A stretch of DNA of 56,427 bases from Robiginitalea sp. (GTDB taxonomy: Bacteria > Bacteroidota > Bacteroidia > Flavobacteriales > Flavobacteriaceae): the NCBI GenBank assembly GCA_024638915.1, contig JAHEJJ010000012.1, positions 1-56,427 on the forward strand, given 5' to 3'. Below the pieces are notes generated by a model. It searched no databases. It had not been told where the DNA came from and was given only the letters and a program-made list of their open reading frames with translations. A program made the translations under genes and the position numbers. The first letter of the stretch is position 1. Each line of letters begins with the position of its first letter. Shown here piece by piece: positions 9,424 through 17,057 of the stretch.

Positions 9424-10494
9424 GTGATTAAGTATTTCCTTTTCATTTTATTGTGTGCTTCTCAGAGTTTGGGATTTAGTCAAATCACGGAAACACTTCG
9501 GGTTGGGGTGATGCATGAACCCCCTTTCGTTATCAGAGATGGTGATGAATTCACCGGAATCAGCGTAGACTTGTGGCATAGTATCGCGCAAGATCGAAAT
9601 GTAAAATACGAGATTATAGAATTTAATGACCATTTAGGTTTAATAAGAGCACTTGACTTTGAAGAAATTGATATTACTATAAATCCTATCCACGTAAATG
9701 AAGTCCGCCTTACTTTATTGGATGCCACACAACCCTACTATGTTTCCTTTTTAGGGGTGGCAACCTCTTTTGCTGAACGCAGCCAGATCAGAATTTTTTT
9801 GAATAACTTTTTCTCCCTGCAGTTTTTAAAACTGGTACTCCTTTTAATAGTTACCATATTTATTTTCGGGACTGTTCTCTGGATTGTAGAGCGCAAACAT
9901 AACCGAAGGCAATTTCGACCAAATCTACTCGGTCTATTCGACGGTTTCTGGTGGTCTGCCGTTACCATGACTACGGTAGGCTATGGTGACAAAGCCCCAA
10001 AAACAAAGATGGGCCGAACCATTGCCGTCATCTGGATGTTTACTGCGATACTTATCATTTCTGGTTTTACTGCTACGGTGGCCTCAACACTTACCGTTAA
10101 CTCATTGAGCAGAACTATTGAAGATCTTCAGGATTTGCGAAATACCAAAAATCTGGCCAGTGTCCATGGATCTAGTGGTGAGGATTTTTTAAAACAGAAT
10201 GGTATAAAGGCAAAGGTACTATACGACAATGTGGAAAATTCCCTGCTCGCGCTTTCGGCGAATAAGGTTAAAGTGCTCCTTTATGATAAAACAGCGTTGC
10301 AATATCTCATCGGAAAGATGCAACTGGACGGAAAAGTATTTTTGCTCCCTGTAAATTTCAATCAACAATATAAAAGTTTTTTCCTGCCTAAGAACAGCCA
10401 ACACCTTGAATGGATCAATCCTTTACTTGTGCGAAAGATCAATCAAAAATCATGGCAGGAGCTTCTCCACAGTTATAATCTGCAAATAGAATAG
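9424..10494 (+). CDS. Ionotropic glutamate-receptor-like ligand-gated K+ channel
   Basis: A 356-aa channel with the GluR0-type layout. It has a signal peptide (1-19) and a periplasmic solute-binding lobe (SBP_bac_3, about 24-125, starting RVGVMHEPPF, with Arg95 in NEVR as a candidate ligand-carboxylate contact). TM1 is at about 135-154. A re-entrant pore loop carries the potassium filter TVGYGD (184-189), and TM2 is at about 199-222. The second binding lobe covers about 232-356. There is no third membrane helix, as expected for prokaryotic receptors. The start is GTG at 9424, 3 bp after the sensor's stop, indicating translational coupling. The family opens a K+ pore on binding an amino acid; the ligand here is unknown. 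A strong hairpin at 10681-10704 ends the unit. Confidence 0.92.
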   Translation: MIKYFLFILLCASQSLGFSQITETLRVGVMHEPPFVIRDGDEFTGISVDLWHSIAQDRNVKYEIIEFNDHLGLIRALDFEEIDITINPIHVNEVRLTLLDATQPYYVSFLGVATSFAERSQIRIFLNNFFSLQFLKLVLLLIVTIFIFGTVLWIVERKHNRRQFRPNLLGLFDGFWWSAVTMTTVGYGDKAPKTKMGRTIAVIWMFTAILIISGFTATVASTLTVNSLSRTIEDLQDLRNTKNLASVHGSSGEDFLKQNGIKAKVLYDNVENSLLALSANKVKVLLYDKTALQYLIGKMQLDGKVFLLPVNFNQQYKSFFLPKNSQHLEWINPLLVRKINQKSWQELLHSYNLQIE

Positions 10495-10680
10495 TGCTAC
10501 CATAGAATTACGCTACTGAAAAATATTGGGAGGTCTAATCTGTACATCTTTGGAGTGTCGGGGATGGTCATGTACTTGTTTTGATTAATTTGATAACATG
10601 AATCAGGAAGCAGAATTTGTGATTCCGATCCAACAGATACAATATTTTCCATTAAGCAGGAATACGTTTTTGGCATGCGA

Positions 10681-10704
10681 AAGCCCGGGATTTTTCCCGG
10701 GCTT
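10681..10704. terminator. Bidirectional hairpin between convergent genes
   Basis: A perfect 10-bp stem, AAGCCCGGGA (10681-10690) with TCCCGGGCTT (10695-10704), closes a TTTT loop between the channel gene (+) and the 234-aa gene (-). The trailing sequence on the plus side is GATTTTAT, so the U-tract is short. Confidence 0.7.
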
Positions 10705-10739
10705 GATTTTATAGTAATATGAAATAGAAAGCAAAGATA

Positions 10740-11444
10740 TTACCAGCTGCCCAATTGGATTCGCAATCCGGATCGAACCACATCAACACCTCCATGGGAG
10801 GCCATGTACTCATCCCAGGCTTTTTCGCTTGCTGCTTTTTCCGCTTCATTTCGCAAAATATCCGATCCGCCCATAGCAGATTTGAAATCCTTATACCCAA
10901 TGATTACCCATCGGTTTGCACCATCAGGAGAGCGTCCTGCAATAATATTTCCCATGGCAACCACCACCCCGTCTGGTTTATGAGCTGAGTGATATTTTCG
11001 GTAACCTGCCTCAAAAGCATCCCCATCCTTTACATCCAGAAGATAATATCTCTGTATCGGATGAGGCTCCGAACCATCGTCGTAACCGGCAATACGCGTT
11101 CCCATAGCCGAACTGAAGGTTGATTCCAGATGCTGATTTATTCGGGTAATAAATAGTTGCCAGGCCTCGCTTTGGCCTCCGCCATACATACCGCTCACGG
11201 CATCAAGTGAGCCTGAAAACACTATGGAATGTGTAAAATTGTTACCGCTGTCATTAAAATGATTTTCATAAAGTGAAACGGTAACGCCTTCCGGTTTGTT
11301 TTTGGAGTAGTAGTCATCCGCAAGTTTGTAAACGGTGGAAACGCTTTCGTCTGCCACGGAAAAATTGTAAACCGTAAAATAAGCCTCCTGTCCACTCACA
11401 AAAAAACATGCCAGCAAAAAAGAGCCAATAAAAATTTTTTTCAT
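10740..11444 (-). CDS. Exported protein with two tandem ferredoxin-like repeats, unknown function
   Basis: A 234-aa protein with a clear signal peptide (1-18, cleaved near VSG-QE). The rest is an internal duplication: half one (about 20-120) and half two (about 130-230) share the order strand, helix, YYSKNKPEGVTV / YHSAHKPDGVVV, strand, then SIVFSGSLDAVSGM / WVIIGYKDFKSAMG and a helix. This reads as two dimeric alpha/beta-barrel (ferredoxin-like) units, similar in outline to EthD or antibiotic-monooxygenase-like proteins, but no catalytic motif is recognisable. It is convergent with the channel gene and shares a hairpin with it. Its role is unknown. Confidence 0.75.
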   Translation of the reverse strand: MKKIFIGSFLLACFFVSGQEAYFTVYNFSVADESVSTVYKLADDYYSKNKPEGVTVSLYENHFNDSGNNFTHSIVFSGSLDAVSGMYGGGQSEAWQLFITRINQHLESTFSSAMGTRIAGYDDGSEPHPIQRYYLLDVKDGDAFEAGYRKYHSAHKPDGVVVAMGNIIAGRSPDGANRWVIIGYKDFKSAMGGSDILRNEAEKAASEKAWDEYMASHGGVDVVRSGLRIQLGSW

Positions 11445-11925
11445 AATTCAAGTTGGTTTTTGGTTAAGGCAAGAATATACAAAAAATCTCTATATGTTTT
11501 GCGAATTGATCTTTCACCATTTCGGAAGTTCCAGTTCGATTGATAAGGCGGGCGCAGGATATATATATATTATAATCTTTCAATTGACTCCCCCCGCATT
11601 ATTGCACTCATCTATAATTATAGCCTTTTTGTTCAACTGTGATAAAAAGTTGTGTTTAAAATATTCAGGATACCGGCAGAAGTGGTGTTGGGGACGTGGA
11701 AATAGGCCACCTGATCATCTGTGGCTTGTCCTACTTTCCTGATATTCCCTTCGATCCAGTCACTGTTCCTCAACGATCTTTCATCAAAAACGGGAACGAA
11801 CTTTGCCTCCCTATGATCCTGATCATTTCACAGGACACTTTTTATCACTAGGTTGTTTGCATATGGATGGCTGAATAGGGTGATGCTCTATTTAGCCTTT
11901 TTATTAAATATTAAACCGATTTATC
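11445..11925. other. Intergenic stretch between divergent genes
   Basis: About 480 bp separating the minus-strand 234-aa gene from the plus-strand lipoprotein at 11926. It contains an AT dinucleotide run near 11561-11570 and a weak stem GCCAC (11706-11710) / GTGGC (11721-11725). I see no convincing gene, RNA or exact TAnnTTTG box. Confidence 0.5.
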
Positions 11926-12423
11926 ATGAAAACACTTGTCCAGCTATTATTGAGTTCCCTGACACTATTTTTTCTGTGGTCCTGTTCCTCTGATGATGGA
12001 GATGAAATCCAGCCTGTTGGCCCGGATTTTAGCATCAGCGAGTTAGCGGGAACCTGGAATGCCACAGACCTGGTATTCTCCTATTCCGGTCAATCACCGG
12101 TGCCGGAACCAAGTTCCTATGATTTGATCGCCGAAGGAGGATCAGCATCCATAGTTATTCAATCGAGTGGTAGATTTACGCTTACCGTTACACCTCCGGG
12201 CCAACCGGCGGAAACCTTCTCGGGCCTGATGTATTTTGAAGACGGTGAGTTCTTTGCCATACAATTCGATGATGACCCACCGAATGATCCAACCTATTTT
12301 GGAGAAACCCTGGCTGGTAATACCTTCACACTCAATGGAGGTCCCGATACCGCAGAATGGGATTTTGACGACGATGGAAATGATGAACCGGCGAGTGTGT
12401 TCCTCCGGTTTGTCAGAGCTTAA
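11926..12423 (+). CDS. Small lipoprotein with lipocalin-like beta-barrel, unknown function
   Basis: A 165-aa lipoprotein. The signal peptide ends at a lipobox (LWSC, Cys20) followed by SSDDGDE, a common Flavobacteria surface-lipoprotein start. The body begins ISELAGTWNATDLVFSYSG, which resembles bacterial lipocalin-like domains. It continues as alternating beta strands (SIVIQSSGRFTLTV, EFFAIQFDDD, NTFTLNGGPDTAEWDFDDDG) and ends with an acidic DFDDDGNDE loop that could bind calcium. The gene is monocistronic with a strong terminator immediately downstream. The lipocalin-like call is by pattern only. Confidence 0.8.
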   Translation: MKTLVQLLLSSLTLFFLWSCSSDDGDEIQPVGPDFSISELAGTWNATDLVFSYSGQSPVPEPSSYDLIAEGGSASIVIQSSGRFTLTVTPPGQPAETFSGLMYFEDGEFFAIQFDDDPPNDPTYFGETLAGNTFTLNGGPDTAEWDFDDDGNDEPASVFLRFVRA

Positions 12424-12433
12424 GATTTTAACG

Positions 12434-12458
12434 AAAAACCCGGATTCCGGGTTTTTTT
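12434..12458 (+). terminator. Rho-independent terminator of the 165-aa lipoprotein gene
   Basis: Stem AAAAACCCGG (12434-12443) pairs with CCGGGTTTTT (12447-12456) around a 3-nt loop, followed by a T-tract. It begins 11 bp after the stop codon. Confidence 0.9.
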
Positions 12459-12696
12459 GTGCCAGGTTTTAATGAATAACTCTGTTGTTACATTGAAATA
12501 GCCACAATCCCGAACCTGAAACCTTTAAAAATCCTTTCAAATCTTTATCGGACAATCCCTGGAAAACATATTTGCAAGTCGTATATAGACCCGAAAATCA
12601 AATTGCTGTCCGAGCTTTTCTCGGATTTTGTAAAATGCTGAATGACCATAGGGGCAAATATCATTATCTTGGAACACCAACAAAATCTATCTTTAA

Positions 12697-13248
12697 ATGA
12701 AACAACTCAGGAAGCCAAAAAGAGCCCACAACTACGTCTATTTAATCATTCTCGCATTTTTGCCGTCACTAGCGTTAATCGCTCAGCAAAGCCCCGAACA
12801 ACGATTGATGGAAATAGGAATTGAACTCAAGGAACCCTCAAAGCCGGTAGCCAACTATGTGAATGCTGTTCGCACGGGAAACCTGATTTTTCTGGCCGGG
12901 AAGGGACCTCGTACTCCCGAAGGTTCACTAATTACTGGTAAGCTTGGTAAAGACCTTAGCGTGGACCAGGGTTATGAAGCGGCCAGAGCGGTGGCGATCC
13001 TACAATTAGCAGTTCTGAAAGCCGAGTTAGGAGAACTCTCAAGGGTTAAACGCATCGTAAAAGTATTGGGTATGGTGAATGCGACCGAAGATTTTACCGA
13101 CCATCCCGAGGTGATCAATGGATTCTCGGATCTGATGGTCGAGGTATTTGGGCAAAAAGGCAAACACGCCCGTGCAGCGGTAGGTATGGGATCATTACCT
13201 AGAAATATCGCCGTGGAAATCGAATTGATCGTAGAGGTCGAAGATTGA
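12697..13248 (+). CDS. Exported RidA/YjgF family protein
   Basis: A 183-aa protein. About residues 60-180 form a RidA (YjgF/Yer057c/UK114) domain with NYVNAVRTGNLIFLAGKGP, EAARAVAILQLAVLKAELGEL, VKVLGMVNA and RAAVGMGSLPRNIAVEIELI. Arg164 in the region HARAAVG corresponds to the arginine used by deaminase-type RidA members to hold the substrate carboxylate. Unlike the ~130-aa cytosolic enzyme it carries a basic N-terminus and a hydrophobic segment (about 13-31, VYLIILAFLPSLALIA) ending at AQQ, so it is probably exported. Family members hydrolyse reactive enamines or imines; the activity of this exported version is not known. A TATCTTGG box near 12665, one mismatch from TAnnTTTG, is a weak promoter candidate. 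Confidence 0.88.
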   Translation: MKQLRKPKRAHNYVYLIILAFLPSLALIAQQSPEQRLMEIGIELKEPSKPVANYVNAVRTGNLIFLAGKGPRTPEGSLITGKLGKDLSVDQGYEAARAVAILQLAVLKAELGELSRVKRIVKVLGMVNATEDFTDHPEVINGFSDLMVEVFGQKGKHARAAVGMGSLPRNIAVEIELIVEVED

Positions 13249-13387
13249 TACGGCCTTTTGCCAGGGTATGATAATTATTTGATTTTATATCTGTTACGTT
13301 TTGGGGTAAATTTCTTAATTGGTATTTGAGGTTAAGTGCTCGACTTATAAAAAAGTATTCTTAAATTCGCGCACCAAATATTCCATT

Positions 13388-13459
13388 GGCCCCGTAGTTC
13401 AATGGATAGAATAGAAGTTTCCTAAACTTTAGATGCAAGTTCGATTCTTGCCGGGGCTA
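13388..13459 (+). tRNA. tRNA-Arg (anticodon CCT)
   Basis: A full cloverleaf can be folded. The acceptor GGCCCCG (13388-13394) pairs with CGGGGCT (13452-13458), with one G-U at the end. The D stem is GTTC/GAAT. The anticodon stem GAAGT/ACTTT encloses loop TTCCTAA with anticodon CCT at 13421-13423. The T stem GCAAG/CTTGC has loop TTCGATT. CCA is not encoded (CAA follows the discriminator). It reads AGG arginine codons. A TAAATTCG box at 13362-13369 may be its -7 element. Confidence 0.93.
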
Positions 13460-13555
13460 CAAAGAATTCTCGGCATAGCATGCACAGCAAAGACCTCCAA
13501 CATTTCATGCCGTCTTAAGGTGTTTTAAGATGAGATAGCTGATCGATATCTAATT

Positions 13556-13933
13556 CTAGAACATCGTAAGAATAATAATTCCCACGCACAATAATAACAG
13601 GGTTAAAGCGGGAAAGGATCTTATACTGGGATCGTTAGCCTTAAAATGCATAGCGATGGCCCCAAGCATAAAAATAGCCATTGCACTGGCTGCTGGTATC
13701 GTAATATCCGGATACCAGATCGAGGCGACCAAGGCCGCGGCCAAAAGAATTTTAATAGCTCCGATTATATACATCATCGGGTTTGAAATGCCGTATACCT
13801 CAAATTCATCTTTCATGGATTTCGCACCACCACCGCGATAGGGGGTGGGCTTATTAAACCTGAAAAACCATACATTAAAAATCGTGATAAAAATAGCAGC
13901 CTTTAAGAAAACGGCCAGATAGAAGGTGATCAT
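13556..13933 (-). CDS. DoxX-like small integral membrane protein
   Basis: A 125-aa protein with four predicted membrane helices (about 3-22, 50-68, 73-92, 104-124) and a cytoplasmic loop RFNKPTPYRGGGAKSM. The arrangement, with GAIKILLAAALVASIWYPDI in the second and third helices, matches the DoxX/DoxX-like family. Characterised relatives associate with oxidoreductases or redox enzymes, but no partner gene is adjacent here. It appears monocistronic, convergent with the tRNA. The ATG at 13931-13933 fits the first helix. The specific role is unknown. Confidence 0.82.
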   Translation of the reverse strand: MITFYLAVFLKAAIFITIFNVWFFRFNKPTPYRGGGAKSMKDEFEVYGISNPMMYIIGAIKILLAAALVASIWYPDITIPAASAMAIFMLGAIAMHFKANDPSIRSFPALTLLLLCVGIIILTMF

Positions 13934-14155
13934 AGGTCGGGTAGTTTTATAACAATGCTAGAAGTAAATCGGGTGGGAGATAGGCCATTACATCCATATC
14001 CCAATGCAATATAAAGAACATCCCGAATCAAAAAAAGCGAATATGCCCTAACCAACCAAAAACAGACCATCAGGGGATATCTTCATAGCAAGTTTCCCCA
14101 TCGAGTAAACATATAAGCCTATCGTGATTCTGGCGGGATGTTCTTATCTGAAATC

Positions 14156-14383
14156 TTAAACCAGTGGTTTGCCTGTCAGCCTTTTTTCAATCTTTCTCTT
14201 CTTGACAGTAATTTGTTTCATAATATCCATCAAGCGATGGTCCTGATCCTGTTTATAGAATTTATTGATGGCCAAAATTAACTCCTTGGCTTCCCTGGAC
14301 GCTTTGACCCGGTCGCTGGTCGTCAAATGACTCAACTTCTTCTTTTCAAAGGTATCGGCACGATGTAAGAGTTCCTTTAACAT
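14156..14383 (-). CDS. Small basic helical protein, unknown function
   Basis: A 75-aa, strongly basic, probably all-helical cytoplasmic protein (FEKKKLSHLTTSDRVKASREAKELILAIN and the C-terminal KKRKIEKRLTGKP region, pieces of one continuous chain). It has no membrane segment or cysteine. The ATG at 14381-14383 is a clean start and the protein looks like a real, flavobacterial-type small gene rather than noise. I do not recognise a named family. It is divergent from moaE with 169 bp between them. Confidence 0.65.
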   Translation of the reverse strand: MLKELLHRADTFEKKKLSHLTTSDRVKASREAKELILAINKFYKQDQDHRLMDIMKQITVKKRKIEKRLTGKPLV

Positions 14384-14552
14384 GTTTCAAGCAATTTTTA
14401 TTATGATGGGTAAGCTACTTAAGCGTTGCTTAATTGTCGAATTATTTTAGAAAACTTTAATATAATTGTTACCCTTATCGTACTCAATTGACAAAAAAGT
14501 GAATAATTTGAGTGTTGATTCAATTTCTTTACCTTAGCCAAAAGCCTTCGAC

Positions 14553-14996
14553 ATGGAAGAGAAAGAACTTGAAAATGTTTTTATCCAGGGAGCTATTAGT
14601 CCTGAATCTATTTCTAGAATGATATCGAAATTCCAGGCCAACACGCAGCTCGGGGCTCATGATATATTTCTGGGTCAGATAAGGGCAGATACAATAGATG
14701 GCAAAGAGGTGATCGCCATAGAATATTCCGCTTACCAGGAAATGGCGAATAAGCTTTTCAATGAGATAGGCCATCATGCCACTGAACGTTTCGGCTTAGG
14801 GAACCTTATCATTTTCCATAGCCTCGGAATAGTTAATGCAGGAGAGGTTTGCCTATTCGTGATGGCTTCTTCAGAACACCGCCAGACCGCTTTTAAAGGG
14901 TGTCAATATGTGGTGGAGGAAATCAAAAAGAAGGTTCCTGTATTTGGAAAGGAAGTTTTTAAAGACGAAACCTATAAATGGAAGGTGAATAACTGA
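14553..14996 (+). CDS. moaE: Molybdopterin synthase catalytic subunit MoaE
   Basis: A 147-aa protein. With the thiocarboxylated small subunit MoaD, this enzyme inserts the dithiolene sulfurs into cyclic pyranopterin monophosphate to give molybdopterin. Family landmarks are all present: GAHDIFLGQIRAD, the EYSAYQEMA segment, IFHSLGIVNAGE, the substrate-loop VMASSEHRQTAF, and the C-terminal KKKVPVFGKE..KDETYKW with the conserved catalytic-type lysines. Length is normal for the family. moaC starts 2 bp after its stop. No moaA, moaD, moeA or mobA homologue lies in the window, so the pair is separated from the rest of the pathway here. Confidence 0.95.
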   Translation: MEEKELENVFIQGAISPESISRMISKFQANTQLGAHDIFLGQIRADTIDGKEVIAIEYSAYQEMANKLFNEIGHHATERFGLGNLIIFHSLGIVNAGEVCLFVMASSEHRQTAFKGCQYVVEEIKKKVPVFGKEVFKDETYKWKVNN

Positions 14997-14998
14997 AC

Positions 14999-15427
14999 AT
15001 GGTCGATATCACCCATAAATCTTCAACATTGAGGACAGCTATTGCCCAGGCTGTGGTTAAGGTAAGTCATGCAGATACGATTCGTGCCATCGAGCAAAAT
15101 GAAGTCCCGAAGGGAGATGTTTTTGCCATGAGCAGGGCAGCAGGTCTGCTTGGGGTAAAAAAAACATCTTTAATATTGCCAGACTGCCATCCGCTGCCTA
15201 TTGAGTATACCGACATTAAATATGAAATAGACGGATTGTCGATCCGAATAATCATTACCGTCAAAACGAATTATAAGACAGGGGTGGAGGTAGAGGCCAT
15301 GCATGGGGCGAGTATTGTAGCCCTTAATATTTACGATATGCTTAAACCGATCGATAAGGGCATCGAAATTCTTTCGGTAAAACTATTGACAAAAACGGGT
15401 GGTAAGTCCGATATAGCCCGGGACTGA
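14999..15427 (+). CDS. moaC: Cyclic pyranopterin monophosphate synthase MoaC
   Basis: A 142-aa protein that acts one step before MoaE, converting the MoaA product to cyclic pyranopterin monophosphate. It begins MVDITHKSSTLRTAIAQ and has KGDVFAMSRAAGLLGVKKTS, LPDCHPLPIEY, VEVEAMHGASIVALNIYDMLKP and the C-terminal LLTKTGGKSD. The His of DCHPLP, the Glu/Met/His of EAMHGAS and the KTGGKS tail are the recognised active-site elements. It is slightly shorter than the usual ~160 aa, with the variable N-terminal extension missing. It ends 5 bp before the stop of the convergent gene. Confidence 0.95.
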   Translation: MVDITHKSSTLRTAIAQAVVKVSHADTIRAIEQNEVPKGDVFAMSRAAGLLGVKKTSLILPDCHPLPIEYTDIKYEIDGLSIRIIITVKTNYKTGVEVEAMHGASIVALNIYDMLKPIDKGIEILSVKLLTKTGGKSDIARD

Positions 15428-15432
15428 GAATC

Positions 15433-16158
15433 TCACCGCTTGCTCCAGATTTCGTACATGGGTTCCCCCCGACTGTTCTTACCGGTGTGATGCCAGTCGT
15501 TTCCATCAAGGCGGTATTGAAATTGAAGTTCGGCACCTACCCGGCTATTATCTCTTGAGAAAAATTCAATATGCTCCGTATAAGTGCCGTTCTCGGCGGT
15601 ATAGCTACCACCACCGGTACCCATAAAATTAAAGCTTTCAGTATGATAGGCAATCCATTGAAAGCTGCCATCCATCAGAACTTTTAGTGTTTTTCTTGGC
15701 TGGTCGTCTCCCCTTCGTTCCTGTCCGGTATCCGGACCACGGGTAGCGAACAACCAATATCCATCCAGGGCTTGTTCCGATGATGCTGATTTAATATACT
15801 TCAAATCATCGATCACCAATTGCCCCTCTTCCTCTCTATAGATAAATTCCCTTTGTTTAAGTTGATCCGATTCAAAACTGGAATTGAATTCCAGCTCAAC
15901 TGATACATTGGCATCCTCAATGGTATAAAAGCCGCCCCAGGTGCTGACAAATTCGGGGGGGTTATCCCGATAAGTATTATGAACCATATAGTCTGCACTT
16001 ACCGTCAGGCTATGGATGGTTAATTGGGATCCATCGGATGCAATGGCTTTATATATTCCAGGCGTTAACTGCGCTTTTAGGAGAATACCCGTCAATAATA
16101 TTACAGTAAAGACGACTATTTTATAGGGTTTATTTAGCGTTGTTTTCATAGGTTGCAT
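15433..16158 (-). CDS. Exported protein of unknown function, two beta-rich repeats
   Basis: A secreted protein of about 241 aa when started at the ATG 16156-16158 (another ATG at 16147-16149 gives the tightest signal peptide, KIVVFTVILLTGILLKAQ). A further upstream ATG at 16213-16215 would add a hydrophobic leader that looks unnecessary. The mature protein opens LTPGIYKAI and appears duplicated: GFYTIEDANVSVELEFNS in half one is echoed by GSYTAENGTYTEHIEFFS in half two, each followed by a hydrophobic strand. This resembles lipocalin-like or membrane-bound META-type beta barrels, but I cannot assign a family. The C-terminus reads EPMYEIWSKR. Confidence 0.72.
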   Translation of the reverse strand: MQPMKTTLNKPYKIVVFTVILLTGILLKAQLTPGIYKAIASDGSQLTIHSLTVSADYMVHNTYRDNPPEFVSTWGGFYTIEDANVSVELEFNSSFESDQLKQREFIYREEEGQLVIDDLKYIKSASSEQALDGYWLFATRGPDTGQERRGDDQPRKTLKVLMDGSFQWIAYHTESFNFMGTGGGSYTAENGTYTEHIEFFSRDNSRVGAELQFQYRLDGNDWHHTGKNSRGEPMYEIWSKR

Positions 16159-16309
16159 AATAAAAGTGTATTTTTTTATCCCCAAAAAGTTAAGTATTAA
16201 ATTCGTTGAAAGCATTGATATTTATTTAATTTTTCTACTACATTTATAATATTCAATAGTATCACCCAAAAATGAGGTATAGCTATTTGTTATCAAAGGG
16301 TAATTCTAG

Positions 16310-16612
16310 ATGGACCAACTAAAAAGAGTAATAGTTGATTTTAAGAAGTTAACGCCGGAAGTGCTCAAACTTTTGGTTGAACGTTATCCGGACGGTTACG
16401 ATGATGACGATATCATTAGCTTCCGAAATGCGAGTGGTCAGAGAATTGAAGCGGTTGAAGTGAAAACAGAGGACACAAAATACCTGGTCAAGATCAGCGA
16501 GAAGTTGGAGGTTACCATGGCCAACTATGATGAGGAAGACTACGAGGACTACGAACCCGACGATCCGGAAGCCATACCCGATATTCCGTTGGAGGATCAG
16601 GAAGAAGAATAG
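16310..16612 (+). CDS. Small acidic protein, unknown function
   Basis: A 100-aa cytoplasmic protein with a folded N-terminal part (about 1-68: LTPEVLKLLVERYPDGYDDDDIISFRN is one run within it) and a very acidic tail (EEDYEDYEPDDPEAIP ... EDQEEE). I believe similar proteins are widespread in Flavobacteriia, but I know of no function. It is followed 20 bp later by a VOC protein on the same strand, so the two probably form an operon. Confidence 0.72.
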   Translation: MDQLKRVIVDFKKLTPEVLKLLVERYPDGYDDDDIISFRNASGQRIEAVEVKTEDTKYLVKISEKLEVTMANYDEEDYEDYEPDDPEAIPDIPLEDQEEE

Positions 16613-16632
16613 TTTTAATCATTGCTAGCAGG

Positions 16633-17049
16633 ATGAAACAGCCAACTTTCCATCTATCCCTTCCATGTTTCCAAATCGAAGAAACCCGGGATTTTTACAT
16701 CGATAAAATAGGAGCGAATCTGGGTCGCCAGAGTTTAAACTGGATAGACATCGACCTTTATGGACATCAGATCACATTTACAAAATCAGGGGATTTCAAC
16801 TTCGATTTTAAGTCTTACAAGTTCGACGAATTGGTACTACCATCGTTTCACTTTGGGCTGATCGTATCCAAGGAATCATGGGTAGCCTTGTACGCCAAAC
16901 TCAATGAAGACGCCGATGGATTTAGTTCGGAAATGAAATTTCTAAGCGGAAAAAAAGGAGAACATCGTTCTTTCTTTGTCAAGGATCCTAATAGCTATAC
17001 CCTGGAGTTTAAATGCTTCACTCAGGATGAAGATATATTTGCCAGCTGA
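16633..17049 (+). CDS. VOC-superfamily (glyoxalase/bleomycin-resistance fold) protein
   Basis: A 138-aa single-chain protein with the paired beta-alpha-beta-beta-beta modules of the vicinal oxygen chelate fold: LSLPCFQIEETRDFYIDKIGANLGR in the first half and HFGLIVSKESWVALYAKL ... SFFVKDPNSYTLEFK in the second. The DPNSYTLEFK strand carries the expected C-terminal glutamate metal ligand, and the histidine of QITF/HFGL may be another. No substrate can be inferred. It lies in tandem with the acidic 100-aa gene and ends 9 bp before the convergent SDR gene. Confidence 0.85.
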   Translation: MKQPTFHLSLPCFQIEETRDFYIDKIGANLGRQSLNWIDIDLYGHQITFTKSGDFNFDFKSYKFDELVLPSFHFGLIVSKESWVALYAKLNEDADGFSSEMKFLSGKKGEHRSFFVKDPNSYTLEFKCFTQDEDIFAS

Positions 17050-17057
17050 TTCAAACC

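Noticed and set aside
11494-11742. 82-codon open frame in the gap before the 165-aa lipoprotein
   Set aside because: No promoter box, no family resemblance, and low-complexity content around an AT run. I treat it as chance.
13388-13555. Integration site at tRNA-Arg
   Set aside because: No integrase gene and no visible repeat of the tRNA 3' end nearby.
14384-14552. Molybdenum-cofactor riboswitch upstream of moaE
   Set aside because: The 169-bp gap is AT-rich with no extended stems resembling the Moco motif.
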